DNA of 64,000 nt from contig CM044961.1 in NCBI GenBank assembly GCA_024516035.1, positions 18,233,374-18,297,373 on the forward strand. Reading direction: 5' to 3'. A program made the translations under genes and the position numbers. Under the pieces are notes generated by a model, which worked only from the letters and a program-made list of their open reading frames with translations, did no database searches and was not told the DNA's origin. Position 1 is the stretch's first letter. The number at the start of each line of letters is the position of its first letter. Source of the stretch: Bactericera cockerelli. Its lineage: Eukaryota; Arthropoda; Insecta; Hemiptera; Triozidae. Below, one piece after another: positions 39,233 to 51,800 of this stretch.

Positions 39233-40237
39233 CCCTGGTCACCTACACAGCCAAGTTGGGGCCCGCTGGATTCTTCAAGGTGAGAGCTTTTTCTAGACAA
39301 AAAAGTCGTGACAAACCCTTCAAGTACTGGCGTTACATATATGTAACACGAAACTCGTGTCAGCAGAAAAAACAAAATAATAGTACTCATATAACACGTT
39401 TCTTAGTGATTCATAATAGTCGGTTCAACCTATAGCCAAAGAAAGTTCACTGTTACAAATATGTAACGCCAGGACTTGACATGTGCAGTAGAAAAACTTT
39501 AAAAATAGTTTTCGGACTTGCAGGGAATGAAAGACAAGTCTAAAAGAAATAAAACAAAGAAAAAGGAAATATCTAATAAAGACTTTTGTAATGCTTCAGT
39601 CACCCTTAGGGCCATATTACCTATATAGTTATACAAAAAAAGATAAGATTTAATCTAAGTGGATACTATCCCTTAACTCATTATATATACTGCACTGTGA
39701 TTGGTTGAAATTCCCAGTAGAGGCCGTGTTAAGGGATAATGTCCACTTTGAATATGTCTAATCCTGTTTTATAATTCGGTCTTTAGTCTTCATTGTGAGT
39801 ATTGTTTTAAATGAGGAAAATTATGACAGATAATTTTGCGCTTAGAACAGTGGTTTTTAATTGTTGATTCTACCCACACCCCAATTTTAGTTGAATGGTT
39901 GATGCAAAAGGTTTTGAGTAGCGTTTTGAGCCATAATTGTGTCTTGGCAAGAGAGTTCTAACGAAATTGATTTTAAGTCAATGTTTATTTATATGTTCTA
40001 TATTGTGATGAAATAGGCTTATAGAGAGATAAAAAGAGAAAACCCATGAAATTGTTTTGTATTTACAGGGATGTAAATATAAATTAAATAACGAATACTT
40101 CTCTTGTCTTCTCTTTGCAGGGCTATTTCCCCGCGTTCGTGCGTCTGGCACCTCAAACCATTCTGACCTTTGTCTTTCTGGAACAGCTTCGCCTCAACTT
40201 TGGGTTTATCAAAGAAGAGAGCCCCCAGGTTGACTGA
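39233..40237 (+). CDS. SLC25A10: Mitochondrial dicarboxylate carrier (SLC25A10-like), C-terminal exons only
   Basis: There are two exons, 39233-39279 (truncated by the gap) and 40121-40237. The first reads LVTYTAKLGPAGFFK. The second reads GYFPAFVRLAPQTILTFVFL and EQLRLNFGFI, then KEESPQVD and TGA. The AKLGPxxFxKG...P..R..PxTxLTFVFLEQLR pattern is the sixth transmembrane helix region of mitochondrial carriers, and the wording is closest to the dicarboxylate carrier. That protein exchanges malate/succinate for phosphate across the inner membrane. The 2-oxoglutarate carrier is the alternative. Roughly the first 230-250 residues are not in the window. The stop lies at the start of a tRNA-derived SINE. 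Confidence 0.85.
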
Positions 40238-40590
40238 CCACTCTGGCAAGGAGCTGTGGGTTCGAATCTGAGCCTTGGCAAGTAAATTCTACCGCTCGAT
40301 GTGATAACCATGCAAGAAAGAAACCATTAGTCTGGCTGGGGGACGTTAAACAGGGAGAAGACCAGTGTCTCGCTAGAGGACTATAAACAGAGAGCAGACT
40401 AGCCAACCCTTACAAACCAGGCTAGCTTGCAGTTTCCTAAAGGTTTAATGCCTTATAAAGAAAAGTCCAAGTCCTCATGATGGTTGATCGCACATAGAAA
40501 TATGTGGTTCAGGACGAGCCAACTTTGAAATAAAGTTGGCTGGAGACCATCACTCACCCCTCCAGCTGTAGCCAAGCTGGCTACAACAAC
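40228..40590 (+). mobile_element. SINE family D with tRNA head, overlapping the carrier stop codon
   Basis: The tRNA-like head (TGACTGACCACTCTGGCAAG, GCTGTGGGTTCGAATCTGAG) is followed by CTGGCTGGGGGACGTTAAAC, GAAGACCAGTGTCTCGCTAG and a tail with CAACAACAACCATG. The start overlaps the last codons or stop of the carrier, so the 3' UTR is SINE-derived. Confidence 0.7.
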
Positions 40591-41069
40591 AACCATGCAA
40601 GAAAGGATGTATTGTATGAAGACTGCGTTGTTTATCTAATAGGAATAGCACGTCAATCTCAAATCAGGATTTTAAAACCAAATAGAATCAACTGGTCACA
40701 ATAGATCGAATTAGGTCGCACTGTTAATTGTAAGGGTTTCACAGAAAACCCTGCAGCCAGGTCAGATAGTAATAACGCCATGTAGAACCGCATAACCATT
40801 TAGTATAGGAGCAAGGAGATCTATCATGGAGAGTGTCTAGTCGGTGCACCTGTGTCAGTACATATTAATAATAATACCTGTTAAACAGGTGTATATTTAC
40901 TGGCCAAGCACTATATAAATATATAACAAGATTACAAATACAAAATAAAAGTACAAAATAAAAGCAAAATTAAAAATATTTATCAAAATTATAAGATCTA
41001 AAAGTATCACATATTGTTAACTAGGGTGTGAGTGGGTGAACTGACAACATACCCAAGTGTAAGGGTCTT

Positions 41070-41285
41070 ATTTTTCTGGGGGTTTAACGTCAGTTTCAAC
41101 TGCTGTTTTACCCTATATTCCCTAGAAACTTATGAACTAACTTCCCACATTAACGTCCCCCAGCCTGGGTTGGACCGGGAATGGCCAGCATCACGAGACT
41201 TCGAATTTGAATGTTCAATCATCCTATTTTTATCCTCGCTGCATGTTGATTAACTTCAGTGATAGAACGACACCTGGTGTATTCA
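41070..41285 (-). mobile_element. 5S-derived SINE, reversed
   Basis: GGTTTAACGTCAGTTTCAAC, TTATGAACTAACTTCCCACA, CAGCCTGGGTTGGACCGGGA and, at the right end, TCGCTGCATGTTGATTAACT follow the 31849 copy in reverse order. It is diverged. Confidence 0.65.
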
Positions 41286-41513
41286 AAGTATCTTTGACGC
41301 TGACAAAGTAGAAGTATTGATAGATCCAAGTAATATTAAGTAGCTCTAGACTCCTAACCGGGAGTTTTAAGTTCGATCACTGATCCTGTCAAAAAAATTA
41401 GCAGTGTTTTAACACAGTTAAATTTTTTAGTACATCTCCTGAAAAGACGTGACATAAATATGTACAATTGTACATGTTCTATTTGGTCAGTATAAAATAG
41501 TGTTTTTTTATAC

Positions 41514-41640
41514 ACAGTTAAACCTGAATAAAAGAGAACTCAAGGGACCAGAATTTTTTCTTTTGTACCCAGGTTTTTATTCTAAAGAGGTTATTTAAAT
41601 TTAACAAGGAAATTGTTCTCTTTTATCCAGTTTCGACTTT
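41514..41640. mobile_element. Diverged relative of the 3390 mariner-type MITE
   Basis: ACACAGTTAAACCTGAATAA at the left and TTCTCTTTTATCCAGTTTCG at the right correspond to the ends of the 141-bp element, with CAAGGGACCAGAATTTTTTC inside. Confidence 0.5.
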
Positions 41641-44352
41641 ATTATTATTTTGAACAACCTCGGATTTTGTTATTCCATTATTCGTATGTTTTAAATGCTA
41701 CAGGCATGATTTGTACCTCTGTATATTATCAGTATTCTCTCCCTGTTCTTGTCCCTCTTTTCTTTTAGAATTTATTGAACCTTTGTACAATAATTGTATT
41801 ACCCTTTTTTTCGTCAGAAGAAGAAATCTAAGTCTAGAAACCCTAGTGTTTAAGGATGTAGCTTTTAGACACCCCACTGTTTCTTAATGGAGTTTTTTTG
41901 TTGTTGAAGAAATTGCATTACAAAAAATTGAATTATTTAAAGCTTGCATAGCCCAATAAGATTTTAGCTACAACACATATCAGCAGCCTTCACCGAAGCT
42001 TGTTTATATTGCTTCAAGTAATAGAAGTAGAGGAAGAGTTCGATTTGAAACAAAATTATTAACTATCGCCAGCACATTCCGCTACAAAATAATTATGTTT
42101 TTTCATGTGAAAAGGTTGATACTAATCAGTTATTCTATTAGTAATAATAGTTTACCATTCCGTTAGTATAGAAATGACTCGTGTTACTTAATTAGGTTTT
42201 TTTGTCCTGGTTCTTTTAACTAATTTTAACGTGAAAAATAAATAACTACCCTGAGGGTACCATCTACCATACCAAAGTTCCTTTATCGAAAACATCCTGT
42301 TTAGATTGCATAATTATCTCAGGCTTGTGAACATTCCAACGAACCCATTTGGTTCACACTCTTATAATCCTCTTTATTGAACAAGATACACGATTCATAT
42401 CTCTCTCACACACTGTAAAAACTAAAAAGCTCTTTAAAATTTTCCCCATAATGCGTATACCTACTGTGCTTTTAATAATGTGTAATTCATGAAATTGAAT
42501 AATGCTTTGTGCCTTAATGTTTAAATTGATTTTGGTGTCTAATTTGCTTCCGGGTTAAATAGATGTTTGTTTTTATTACTGATAAATGATAGGGCCAATC
42601 TCTTAATTTACTTTTAATCTTGAAAATTAGGTAGATCCTCTACCTAAAGTTGCATTCTATTTCTGGTGAAATCTAGTCACCTCTCAAAATATTCCTTTTA
42701 GTTAAGAAAATTATAATACTACTAACATAAGTTAAAATATTCCTTTTAAGTTGAAATTTTACTTTCTTTATGACATGGTTCCTTATGCCCCAGTCCTCCT
42801 TTTTATCATCTTGTGTCAAATGCAAACTATTTTGTTTATTATCAAGTAAGCGTTGCAATAAATCAAAAGATTCTACTTCTTTTCTAACAAGTGACGTTTA
42901 AAAGAAAACGATTCGGAGCTTCCAGAAGTGTGGCTTTAAATGTACCTTTAAAAAGTTGTACAGTAACTTTTATTTTTAATTAAAAGTTTATTCGTGAAAC
43001 TGGAATCAAAAATAGAATAAATGTTCTTGTTAAGTAGGTTTGGTTAGTCATATTTATTTATTAGGTATTTTATATCTATACTGTTTTTATTAAATAAAAT
43101 TATATACATGTTCGTTAAAAAAATGCTATAAATTTTTGTTAAATATTTTATTCTCACTTGGCACAAAATATAAGAAGCTACTAAAAAGAATACACTGCCA
43201 ATTATGGACACAATCCTTCCTCATGACTGGTTCACATTTTATACACCTGGCAATTTTGAGATTTTATACTATATCACTTGTATTTCCAAAAGCGCTTGAC
43301 CGTTTTTCTTCAAAGTTGATATTATAGTAGAAAACAGTGTTTCATACATTCTAGATTCTACAAAAATTCTGTATCGGCAAGTCGTAGACCTTATTTTTGA
43401 GCTTTTTTGTCCAAAATTTGGCATTTTCTTAAAATAAATATCAGCGCTAAATCATTATTCCTTAAAAAATGATTATTAATGGCATATGTCCCGTTCACGA
43501 GATAAGTATAAGTAAAAAGTTAGTGGTCAGGCGCATGGTCTCTTTCACACAGAACCACTAGTGCGCAGTTAATGAATTTAAAATGGGACCATCTACAATA
43601 CGTCTCCTGATTTGGGCATTACAAGGAATATTTTTAACAGACAGACAGACACAAAACCAAAGTTGCTCAGGAAGTTATGAAACGTCCACAAATATGAAAA
43701 AATTGAAATCAGAGCAAAAAAATATTTATCTTTTTACAAAAACGAACACAATACTTCCGAATTTGAATATCAGAAATTCATCAGAAGTAATTTTACAAAA
43801 TGAAAAGAAAAAAAAATCTCAAGTTCCAATCCCACTAGATGAAAATTACTAGCAAAACTTTGTTGAACATGTCAAAGAACTATATTATATAAATATAATT
43901 ATATAATCAAACACCTCGACCGAGGTGTGAAAAACGGCCTATACAAAGAAAGAGACAGCGCGGCAGAGTTTAAGGTCATTGAATACGGGTAGAGACTCAT
44001 GAATCGTATTTTGTAAAAAATTGCTCCTTTTATTTTTCCAACTATACTTTCGTTTACGGTGTGGACTTCTTCAAGGCAAAAGTAGGTAAATCCCTGGCGT
44101 AAAAAACGATTTTGTCAAAAGAACTTACCTATAGTATGTTTCATATTTTTATTTCGCCTTCCTCTTTTTCCAAAACTACTTGAGGTTGTCATTGTTCAAC
44201 CTCTTCCTTTTCCTCATGGTTGAGGTTGTTTGGTTCTGGCTTTCCTATTTCCACATTTAACGGCTGGATGCTCTTTCCAACGCCCATCCTGTTAAGGGTC
44301 CCTGTGAATTGTGTTATCGTCGTTTAGCATGACATGGTTTTATTTTATTTTG

Positions 44353-44590
44353 AACTAGCCGTTTGCCCGTGCTTTGCAACGGGACTAAATTTCAAATTTA
44401 CTAAGGCATGGCCGTACTGCTGGACAGCAATGCCTTTTTGAACTTTTTATAATTTTTCTGGACAAAGCGATAATGGTTTTGGGGGGTCAATTCTGAGACA
44501 TTTTTCGCTATCTCTTACCGTTTTGGCTAAACAACTCCGGACAAACAAACAAACATAGGTAGTCCTTTTTTCTGTTTTATATATAGAGAT
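44353..44590 (+). mobile_element. RTE-like retroelement 3' end
   Basis: AACTAGCCGTTTGCCCGTGC, then GGACAAACAAACAAACATAG, then TTTTATATATAGAGAT is the pattern typical of 3' ends of RTE-clade LINEs and dependent SINEs in arthropods. No coding remains. Confidence 0.5.
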
Positions 44591-46774
44591 AATGGGAAAA
44601 TCACCCGAAATAAAAACACACCCATTATTGCATTTATTTTATTTTCTTTAATCATTTTCAAAGTTAGTCAAACAAAAACATTCGGTGCAACACGAAAAAC
44701 ATGAACAAAACCATTTGCACAAAATGAGATTGTGAAACAAGATGGTTCGAAGAAACGAGAAACATTTTCAGTACAAAAACAGAAAGCAAAATTTGGTACA
44801 TTGGTAACAATACATCAAAATTTCAACATGATATTGAAAAAGTCTCAACAATTTGATTGTTTGAAACTGTAAGAATATAATTCAGCACTGAGAAATTATA
44901 AAATCTTTCAAAGCAGTGAGAGAGTAGTAGCTTCCGTATCGTGAACCGTGGCTTGACGGGTATCACACCAGCGACAGTTACTATACTTTAAGGAACATAA
45001 TAATATTATTGAAGTTGAACGATGTTGGAATTTAAACCGTCTCATTGACTAATTTATCAATTAAAAGTGTGTTAATTGTATATAAAAAACGGACCAAAAA
45101 ACAATTTTTTCTATAGGTAATAGAAAGTAAATACTTCCGATTTCTAATATTAGAAATTTTCGGAAGTAAAATTAATATTTGACAGTAAGGTTTTGCAAAT
45201 AAACCAAACATGAAAAGAATTATAACATTTTTAACACAGGGGTTTTCTGTCTCTATGCTCTATATTGCTCTATGGTATAATTAACAATTATTCCCATGGG
45301 ATAAACGACACCGTAACTTAACCTCATTATAAACCATCTTTTCTTTTCAGTTATTTCGGTCAGTAGGTACGAACAAAGTAAAAAAAAATATGTTCTTTTT
45401 TATGATATCACTCATTTTAGGACAAATATCTGGCTACTAAATTTACATTTATTATCCAGCACACTTTCACAGCTGACTTAAATTTCAGTTCTGTGAACTA
45501 CTAAACTACTCACTATAAAATACAAGAGAAAAGTAACACTTTCTCTATTACAATAAGTAATAGGTACATTTTGGTAAATAATACTAAAGTTCTGTCTAGT
45601 AAATTTGAGGAAATAATTTGGAAAATATCAATATTGTTAAATTCTACAATTTTTCTAGTTTTCATAATAAAAGAAAAATGGAGTCAATTATTTTTTTGGA
45701 CTGTTAAGGCAACGTAAGAGAGTTCGGTTATTAATTTGATTCATACAAAAGAATTTAAAAATAAATAAATATAAGACTAGCATAGCTTTAGCAAGGACTT
45801 GAAAGGATGGTAAGGGTGGTGTCTTTAAAATATTTATGTTTGAAAACTGTCTCTCTGGCGTAAACTTTACAGAATCTAATGTGCTACGGTTCGTTTAGAT
45901 TTTTTTAAAAGAATTCAACTGCTACAGTAACATCATTTTACGTACATGAGAGAACAGATATGATAATAATATAATATGTTTTATTATGCAGTTCGTGAAA
46001 CATTAAGCACAATTTACAAAAGATCACAATGATAGAATGAAGCCAGCAAACATGGAAAATTAATTTGCACCACCCTCTAGGAAAAAAGTCATAAACACTA
46101 GTGTAAAAATAAATGTAAATGTACAAAAATATTGAAAAAAAATAAATTAAAGGAGCCCCAAGTAGCGGTGCTTGAAGTTTTTTGTAACTAACATATAATT
46201 TTCATTTTTGAAACGAACTATTAAACATCTCATATTTGAGTCTCAAGAAAAAGGTCAACTCGAGTGTAAAGAGAATGTCTTTAAACTTATCTATTTCTCC
46301 TATTCACTCCGATCTAACCACGTGACCACTGCAATGGTTTCAGGAAAGTTAAGGGTCCTTTCACATTCTCAAATAGTTAAAGATTCAAAGACAACGAACA
46401 TTCACTTGTGTATTTTTACTCCTAGTTATAAATTAAAATCCGCAAGCTTAGGATGTAACAAAAAGATACTTGAAAACTCGATGATGTTCAAGTCGAATTT
46501 CGAAAGGGGACCCAACTTTCTATTAGAAACAATTTAAGATACTGTGAAACACCGAGGGTAATATCACCATAAATAAGCTATAGCCAAGGTCAAATCTTTA
46601 TGACCTTGGAGTTTAGATTTCACAAGGCTTTTCTTGATTGTCACAACTCATCAACATAGTATCATAGGTTTATTTACAAAGTAAGACCACAAATAATAAT
46701 ATCGCCTTATTTATACTGCCCGATTAGGACTAATAAGTCCCATTATTCCAGCAGTACGCCCAAGACGTATTATT

Positions 46775-46890
46775 ATGTGGTCAAAATACCAAATAGGAGG
46801 ATAACTTGTCATGTCCCGGCTGGGTTTCGAACCCGGTGACCTCTGAATTCACAGAGTATCGCCTTTACCACTGACCTACCGGAACAGACA
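46775..46890 (-). mobile_element. tRNA-derived SINE head, family E
   Basis: GGCTGGGTTTCGAACCCGGT and CACTGACCTACCGGAACAGA in plus orientation form a tRNA-like body on the reverse strand. It is preceded by the TTATTATGTGGTCAAAATAC body that also occurs near 28070. Confidence 0.65.
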
Positions 46891-47617
46891 ATGAGAGACA
46901 CTTTTGATATTTAAAAAAAATACAACGTAAGGACGAAATCACATAAAAGGCGCCATAAGCTAAATAGATAAAGAACTACTTGTCAGTACGATAATTATAA
47001 TAAATTAAAGTTAAATACATATTATAGGTAGTATAGTCATACAAAAGTAACTATTGACATTATTTCATCTAAGCTCACTAAAAAGGCTCTACGTAAAATG
47101 TACATGTACAATTGTACATAGATAGACTTGCTAGTAATTTACATAGAAAATAGTCTTGGCTTGTTCTCTCGTTTAGAAAAACCAAAAGTTTTCGAATGTT
47201 TCAATTTCATAGAGCTAGCATATGTTAAACAAAGAAGAAAATTTCGAAAGAGAGAAAAATTATTTGCAAATAGTTACTACCCTATAATAAAGTTTTTCTA
47301 AGTACATTATTCAAGTACTGAATGAAATTTGTCTTTTTCGATTGAACTGTAAATTAAAAATATATAATACTGCTTTTAAAAAAGGCAATGAGAGTAAAAG
47401 TTTGTTATGTGCAATATACAAGATGTCTCATCTGCAGAAACCACGGAATAGTCTGAATCATAGGTGGGTGAGTCTGATATAGATTTCTGGACAATCGTGG
47501 AATTCTGTTTTTGATACACCCTGTACACAAGTATGTTTTTTATATAATTGAAATAATATATAAATATAAATGTGCTTTGTAAGTATTACGAATGTTATTT
47601 ACTCTATTAGGTTAGGA

Positions 47618-47803
47618 CAGTGGTCCGCAACCTTTTCTCCATCACGGCACCCTTTCTTTGACTTCTTAGCCCAGCGGTACCCCAGGAGAGAAAAAAAAAG
47701 TCAGAGTGACCTTGCAGGCTTGTATTCAGAGCATTCAGATGATGATACACGTCAGCTAAGTAGGCCAATTTAGTTCTCACGGCACCCTAGTTGCGGACCA
47801 CTG
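47618..47803. mobile_element. hAT MITE, 186 bp, with 8-bp target duplication
   Basis: CAGTGGTCCGCAACCTTTTC at the left is mirrored by GTTGCGGACCACTG at the right. The repeat continues inward with CACGGCACCC on both sides. GGTTAGGA flanks the element exactly (47610-47617 and 47804-47811). Termini and target size are those of the hAT superfamily. It is unrelated in sequence to the 8188 element. Confidence 0.88.
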
Positions 47804-48559
47804 GGTTAGGAGATCTGAAGTGCAATCTGATTTTCAGATCTAAGTACACTTACGGGGAGAATTATTCGCCCACTTGCTTTTTTCTATATAAGCCATGTAT
47901 TTCCTTACAGACTGAATTCGACAAAGAACTTTTTTTTTGTATATAAAAAATTCAAAAATCACTCTAGTCCACAATGGAAAAAACAAAAATCGCCCTAACC
48001 AAAAAAGTTTTGAAAAGTTCGCCCTTTTTTGTTGTTGATATTTTCAGGTAAGAAACTAAGGGCGGAATTAATAGACAATATCAATAACTTAAGTCGTTGG
48101 TAAGTGTCGGTTTTCCCTATCTTACACAATACGCAATCGGTGACGTAGCGCCACAGAGGTATTACAAAAACATCTATTAATTCCGCCCTTAAACTTAGGT
48201 ATGAAAATGGCAACACATGGATATTTAAAACACATTTTACATCCTAATTTGTCACTGTTCGTCCCACACTGTGCTTTTGAGGGTAATTTTTTTTTTACTG
48301 TTTCATTATGGACTCCTATAGGCCGTACCAGAAACACTCTCCACTCTTAAAATCCCCGAATCTCTATTTCAACCGTCACACAACGCACTCTGATTGGTTA
48401 TTACGTTCAAATCAACAGGTAAACAAATTGATTGAAAAAAATTAACCAGCGGAAATACGTACTTCCTTGACAATATTCAAACAAGTATCTCGCTGATTTT
48501 AACAATATTCAAGTGCCCCATATTGATTTGTTATAAACCAAACAATATTCACGTAGCCT

Positions 48560-48716
48560 ATTCGCGCCCAACACCAATTTTTGTTTTGTAGTACAAAGTG
48601 ACCGGTGGTCTCGCCCGAGGACAAACATTTTATGCTACTTGGTAGTATAAATTTTTAGCTTTGGGCACTTAGGACTATAAAATAAATGTCCTCTCACGAG
48701 GACATTGGGTGCGAAG
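48560..48716. mobile_element. Small TIR element downstream of INPP5E
   Basis: TTCGCGCCCAA at the left and TTGGGTGCGAA at the right are inverted apart from one base. Inside are GTGACCGGTGGTCTCGCCCG and TTTATGCTACTTGGTAGTAT. A copy is at 25266-25430. The target duplication is unclear. It lies about 117 bases past the INPP5E stop and may be in its 3' UTR. Confidence 0.6.
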
Positions 48717-48832
48717 AGGGTAGACTCTCAATTCACGCACTTCGTTACTTTACATTAAATCGAGTAAGTCGTGCTGCGTTGGATGAAGCCGTAAGCAATG
48801 CACTGGTGTCAGTACTGTACACACTGGCAAAA

Positions 48833-51800
48833 TTACTGGATGGAACACTTGTCGTCCTCTTCTCCGTTGTACAGGGTGGCGCGCTTCTTGATAGCTTCCA
48901 GGTAGATGTCTCGCTTGAAGGCGCCCGCATTGAGAGGGACAGCGTCGGTACCCGGCCGCACCGAGCACTTGTAGAGGCCCCACACAGGCTTGTGGTCCGA
49001 GGAGCAGAGGGTGGGGACAGAGCTGTAGTGGAGACAGTGGATTTCGCCGCCTGGAATATATTTAATTTATTTTTTTATTTTTTATTTATACTTTATTAAT
49101 AGGACATATTATATACAATACAAATAATTACAAATTAAAATACAATACAATAGAAGAAAAAATAAATAAATATACAGTTAGGTGCAAAAGTGATTCAATA
49201 AATTTAGATGTCCTCAATAACTTGATTTTACTTAATGGTGTAATAGGTAAATTAATACAGATTTTTATTGAATGATGTAACATGTTGTTTCCAACAAATA
49301 AACAATTTTATTTACAATGAGAATGAAAGAACAAAAATAATAATATTGATAATTAACAGAAAAATATTTGGATCACTTTTGCTCCGATCACTTTCCCCCA
49401 GGGAAAGTGGCCTCAGTATTTTGTCCAGAGTCCTCTGGCATTTTTCACTGCTTGAATCCTCTTCGGCATACTCATGGCTAGTTTTTCACAGTAGTCAATT
49501 GGAATATTGTACCATGTTTGTTGAACACGCTCCCAAAGTATCTTCAAATTTGATGGAGGTGAATCATAATCCTTCACAAGTTGTGTCTTCAAATATGACC
49601 ACAGATTTTCAATTGGATTTACATCAGGACTCTGTGCAGGGTGTTCTAGGATTGAAAATTTTTGTTCACCTAACCAGCTCTTCACTATTTTAGCTGTATG
49701 TTTGGGGTCGTTATCATGCTGGAACACAACTTCTTCATTGGGACAAGGCATAAAGTCAACTGTTTCACTCACTTGAGTCTTGAGAATGTCTAGGTACATC
49801 TCTTTATTCATGTTACCATCAATTTTGCGTATTGGCCCCACTCCATGTGCACTAAAACAGCCCCAAACTTTGATTGTTTCCACCCCCATGTTTCACAGTC
49901 TGGATAAAATCTCTAGGTTGGGGGGTCTCACCACTTCTTTTCCAAGCCCATTGCCGTCCGTCAGAGTGATATCGGTTGATTTTTGACTCATCGGACCATA
50001 TTACATTCTTCCATTTCTCAACGGACCAATCCTCGTAGGTCTTGGTGAATTTCTTTCTTCTTTCAATATTCTTCTTACTCAGAAGTGGTTTTTTCTTTTT
50101 CTCGATTGCGTTGAAATGAGACCTTTTCAGTGCTCGAGCTATTGTCCACTTGCTAACACTGACACCAGTATCACTTCTGAGGGCTTCAGCAGCTTCAGGT
50201 GCAGTTGTGGTCCGACCTGTGATGACATATCTAACAAGCCTCTTGTGATCTTGAGCTGTGAGCTTTCTTGGTCGCCCTTCTTTCGGCTTCTGAGGTACAT
50301 CTTTGTGCAGCTGCCGAATTCTTTGCACTGTGGCATAACTGAGGTTCAACTTTTTTGCAATTTCACGGTTAGATAAGCCTTGTATTAGGTAATATCTCAC
50401 ACTTTCACTAAAAATAGATATTTTTGATTTCATCGCAACAAGAGATGTTATGGAACTGAATTTTTCGAAGAATGTACAAGACAAAGGTCGTAAAGTAACT
50501 GGCCGAAAAAAATAATTCAAGAAATTCACCTCTTCGTGATAAATTTTTGGGTTCTGACGAAAGTTGCAAAAGTGATCCACTCGGACATCGAATGAAATTC
50601 ATTTTTCTATTTTTATTTATTGACTTTTTCCTACTTTAGTTTTTGCTAAATATGTCTAAAGAATACGACATTTATATACATAAAAAAACTGCATTCATTT
50701 AGGTACACAAACAAAAGATATAATTACATGTTCACAGAATCGAAATTTATTGTATCACTTTTGCACCTAACTGTATACATAATATATGTCCTAACTAAAG
50801 GGCGGGGTTATTGCCTTAGGCATTCTCAGATTCTCTTCCACCCAATTTATTCATTTCACGATCGAAACCCAGTAATACAAAATTGGAGTCGGATTCTAAT
50901 CTTTTTAAAATCGCCCAACTATGCTAAAGATTATGCTAGGAAAGTGCGAACCTATGCTATTATTATGTGGCCAGTGAAACCCTTTTTTTTCTTTTTCTTT
51001 TTTTAGAGTCGGATTCTTATCTGTTTAAAATCGCCCAACTATGCTAAAGATTGTGCTAGGAAAGTGCAAAACTATGCTATTATTATGTGACCAGTGAAAC
51101 CCTTACACTTAATACTTCGATCTGATTAGATCTATTGTGACTATTCTTTAGATCCAGTTGATTCCATTCGGTTTTAACGTCTTTTGATTTGAGAGATATA
51201 GTTGTATTAACCGTCGATTCGAAGGAAATCGTGCCAGCTACCCACATTCACCTCACCCCGCCTGGATTGGGCCGGAAATGCCAGCTTCACGTATTCGGGG
51301 GAAACAGAAGAATTTTCTAACAGAAAATTCAACCGGGGATCAAACTCAGGATCTCTAAACTACGGGTAGTAGTCACAACCGTTGGAACAGGGAGGCTGGC
51401 TTCACTATCTATTTATTTATTTAGAAACTCTTTATTAGTAGATAGAACATATATACAGACAAATAATGGTAAAAATTAAATATAAAAATTGACAATATTA
51501 ATAATATAAACAAGAAAAAAATAAAAATAATAATAAACAAAATATATACATATGTGCTAACTAAAGGGCGGGGTTATTGCCTATGGCAATCTCTTCCACC
51601 CAACCCTTATATACTCCGAATCTAGAGTCATATACTCGGAAGTAACAACAACACGTACCGCTCGGACTGCCAGGAGGTCGCTGTCGACTCTTGAAGAGGA
51701 TTCTGTCCGTGTAGGAAGGTGTGCGCTGCTTGTGCGAGGAATCAAAGTGGCAGGTCCCGGGGTCATACTTGAACGTGGGCGGGAATGTGATCGGACCTTC

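Larger units (their letters stand above)
40595..48559. other. Gene-poor, repeat-bearing interval
   Basis: No splice-consistent coding frames are visible. It holds a 5S-type SINE (41070-41285, minus), a MITE relative (41514-41640), SINE family C tail (44160-44350), an RTE-like tail (44353-44590), a family E tRNA head (46780-46890) and a hAT MITE (47618-47803). The rest is AT-rich unique-looking DNA. Confidence 0.55.
49057..50850 (-). mobile_element. LINE-like tail split by a Tc1 insertion
   Basis: The A-rich end (TTTATACTTTATTAATAGGA, 49080-49174) and the diagnostic part (GTCCTAACTAAAGGGCGGGG, 50790-50845) lie either side of 49175-50773. Removing the Tc1 unit and one TA restores a continuous copy of the family. 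Confidence 0.75.
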
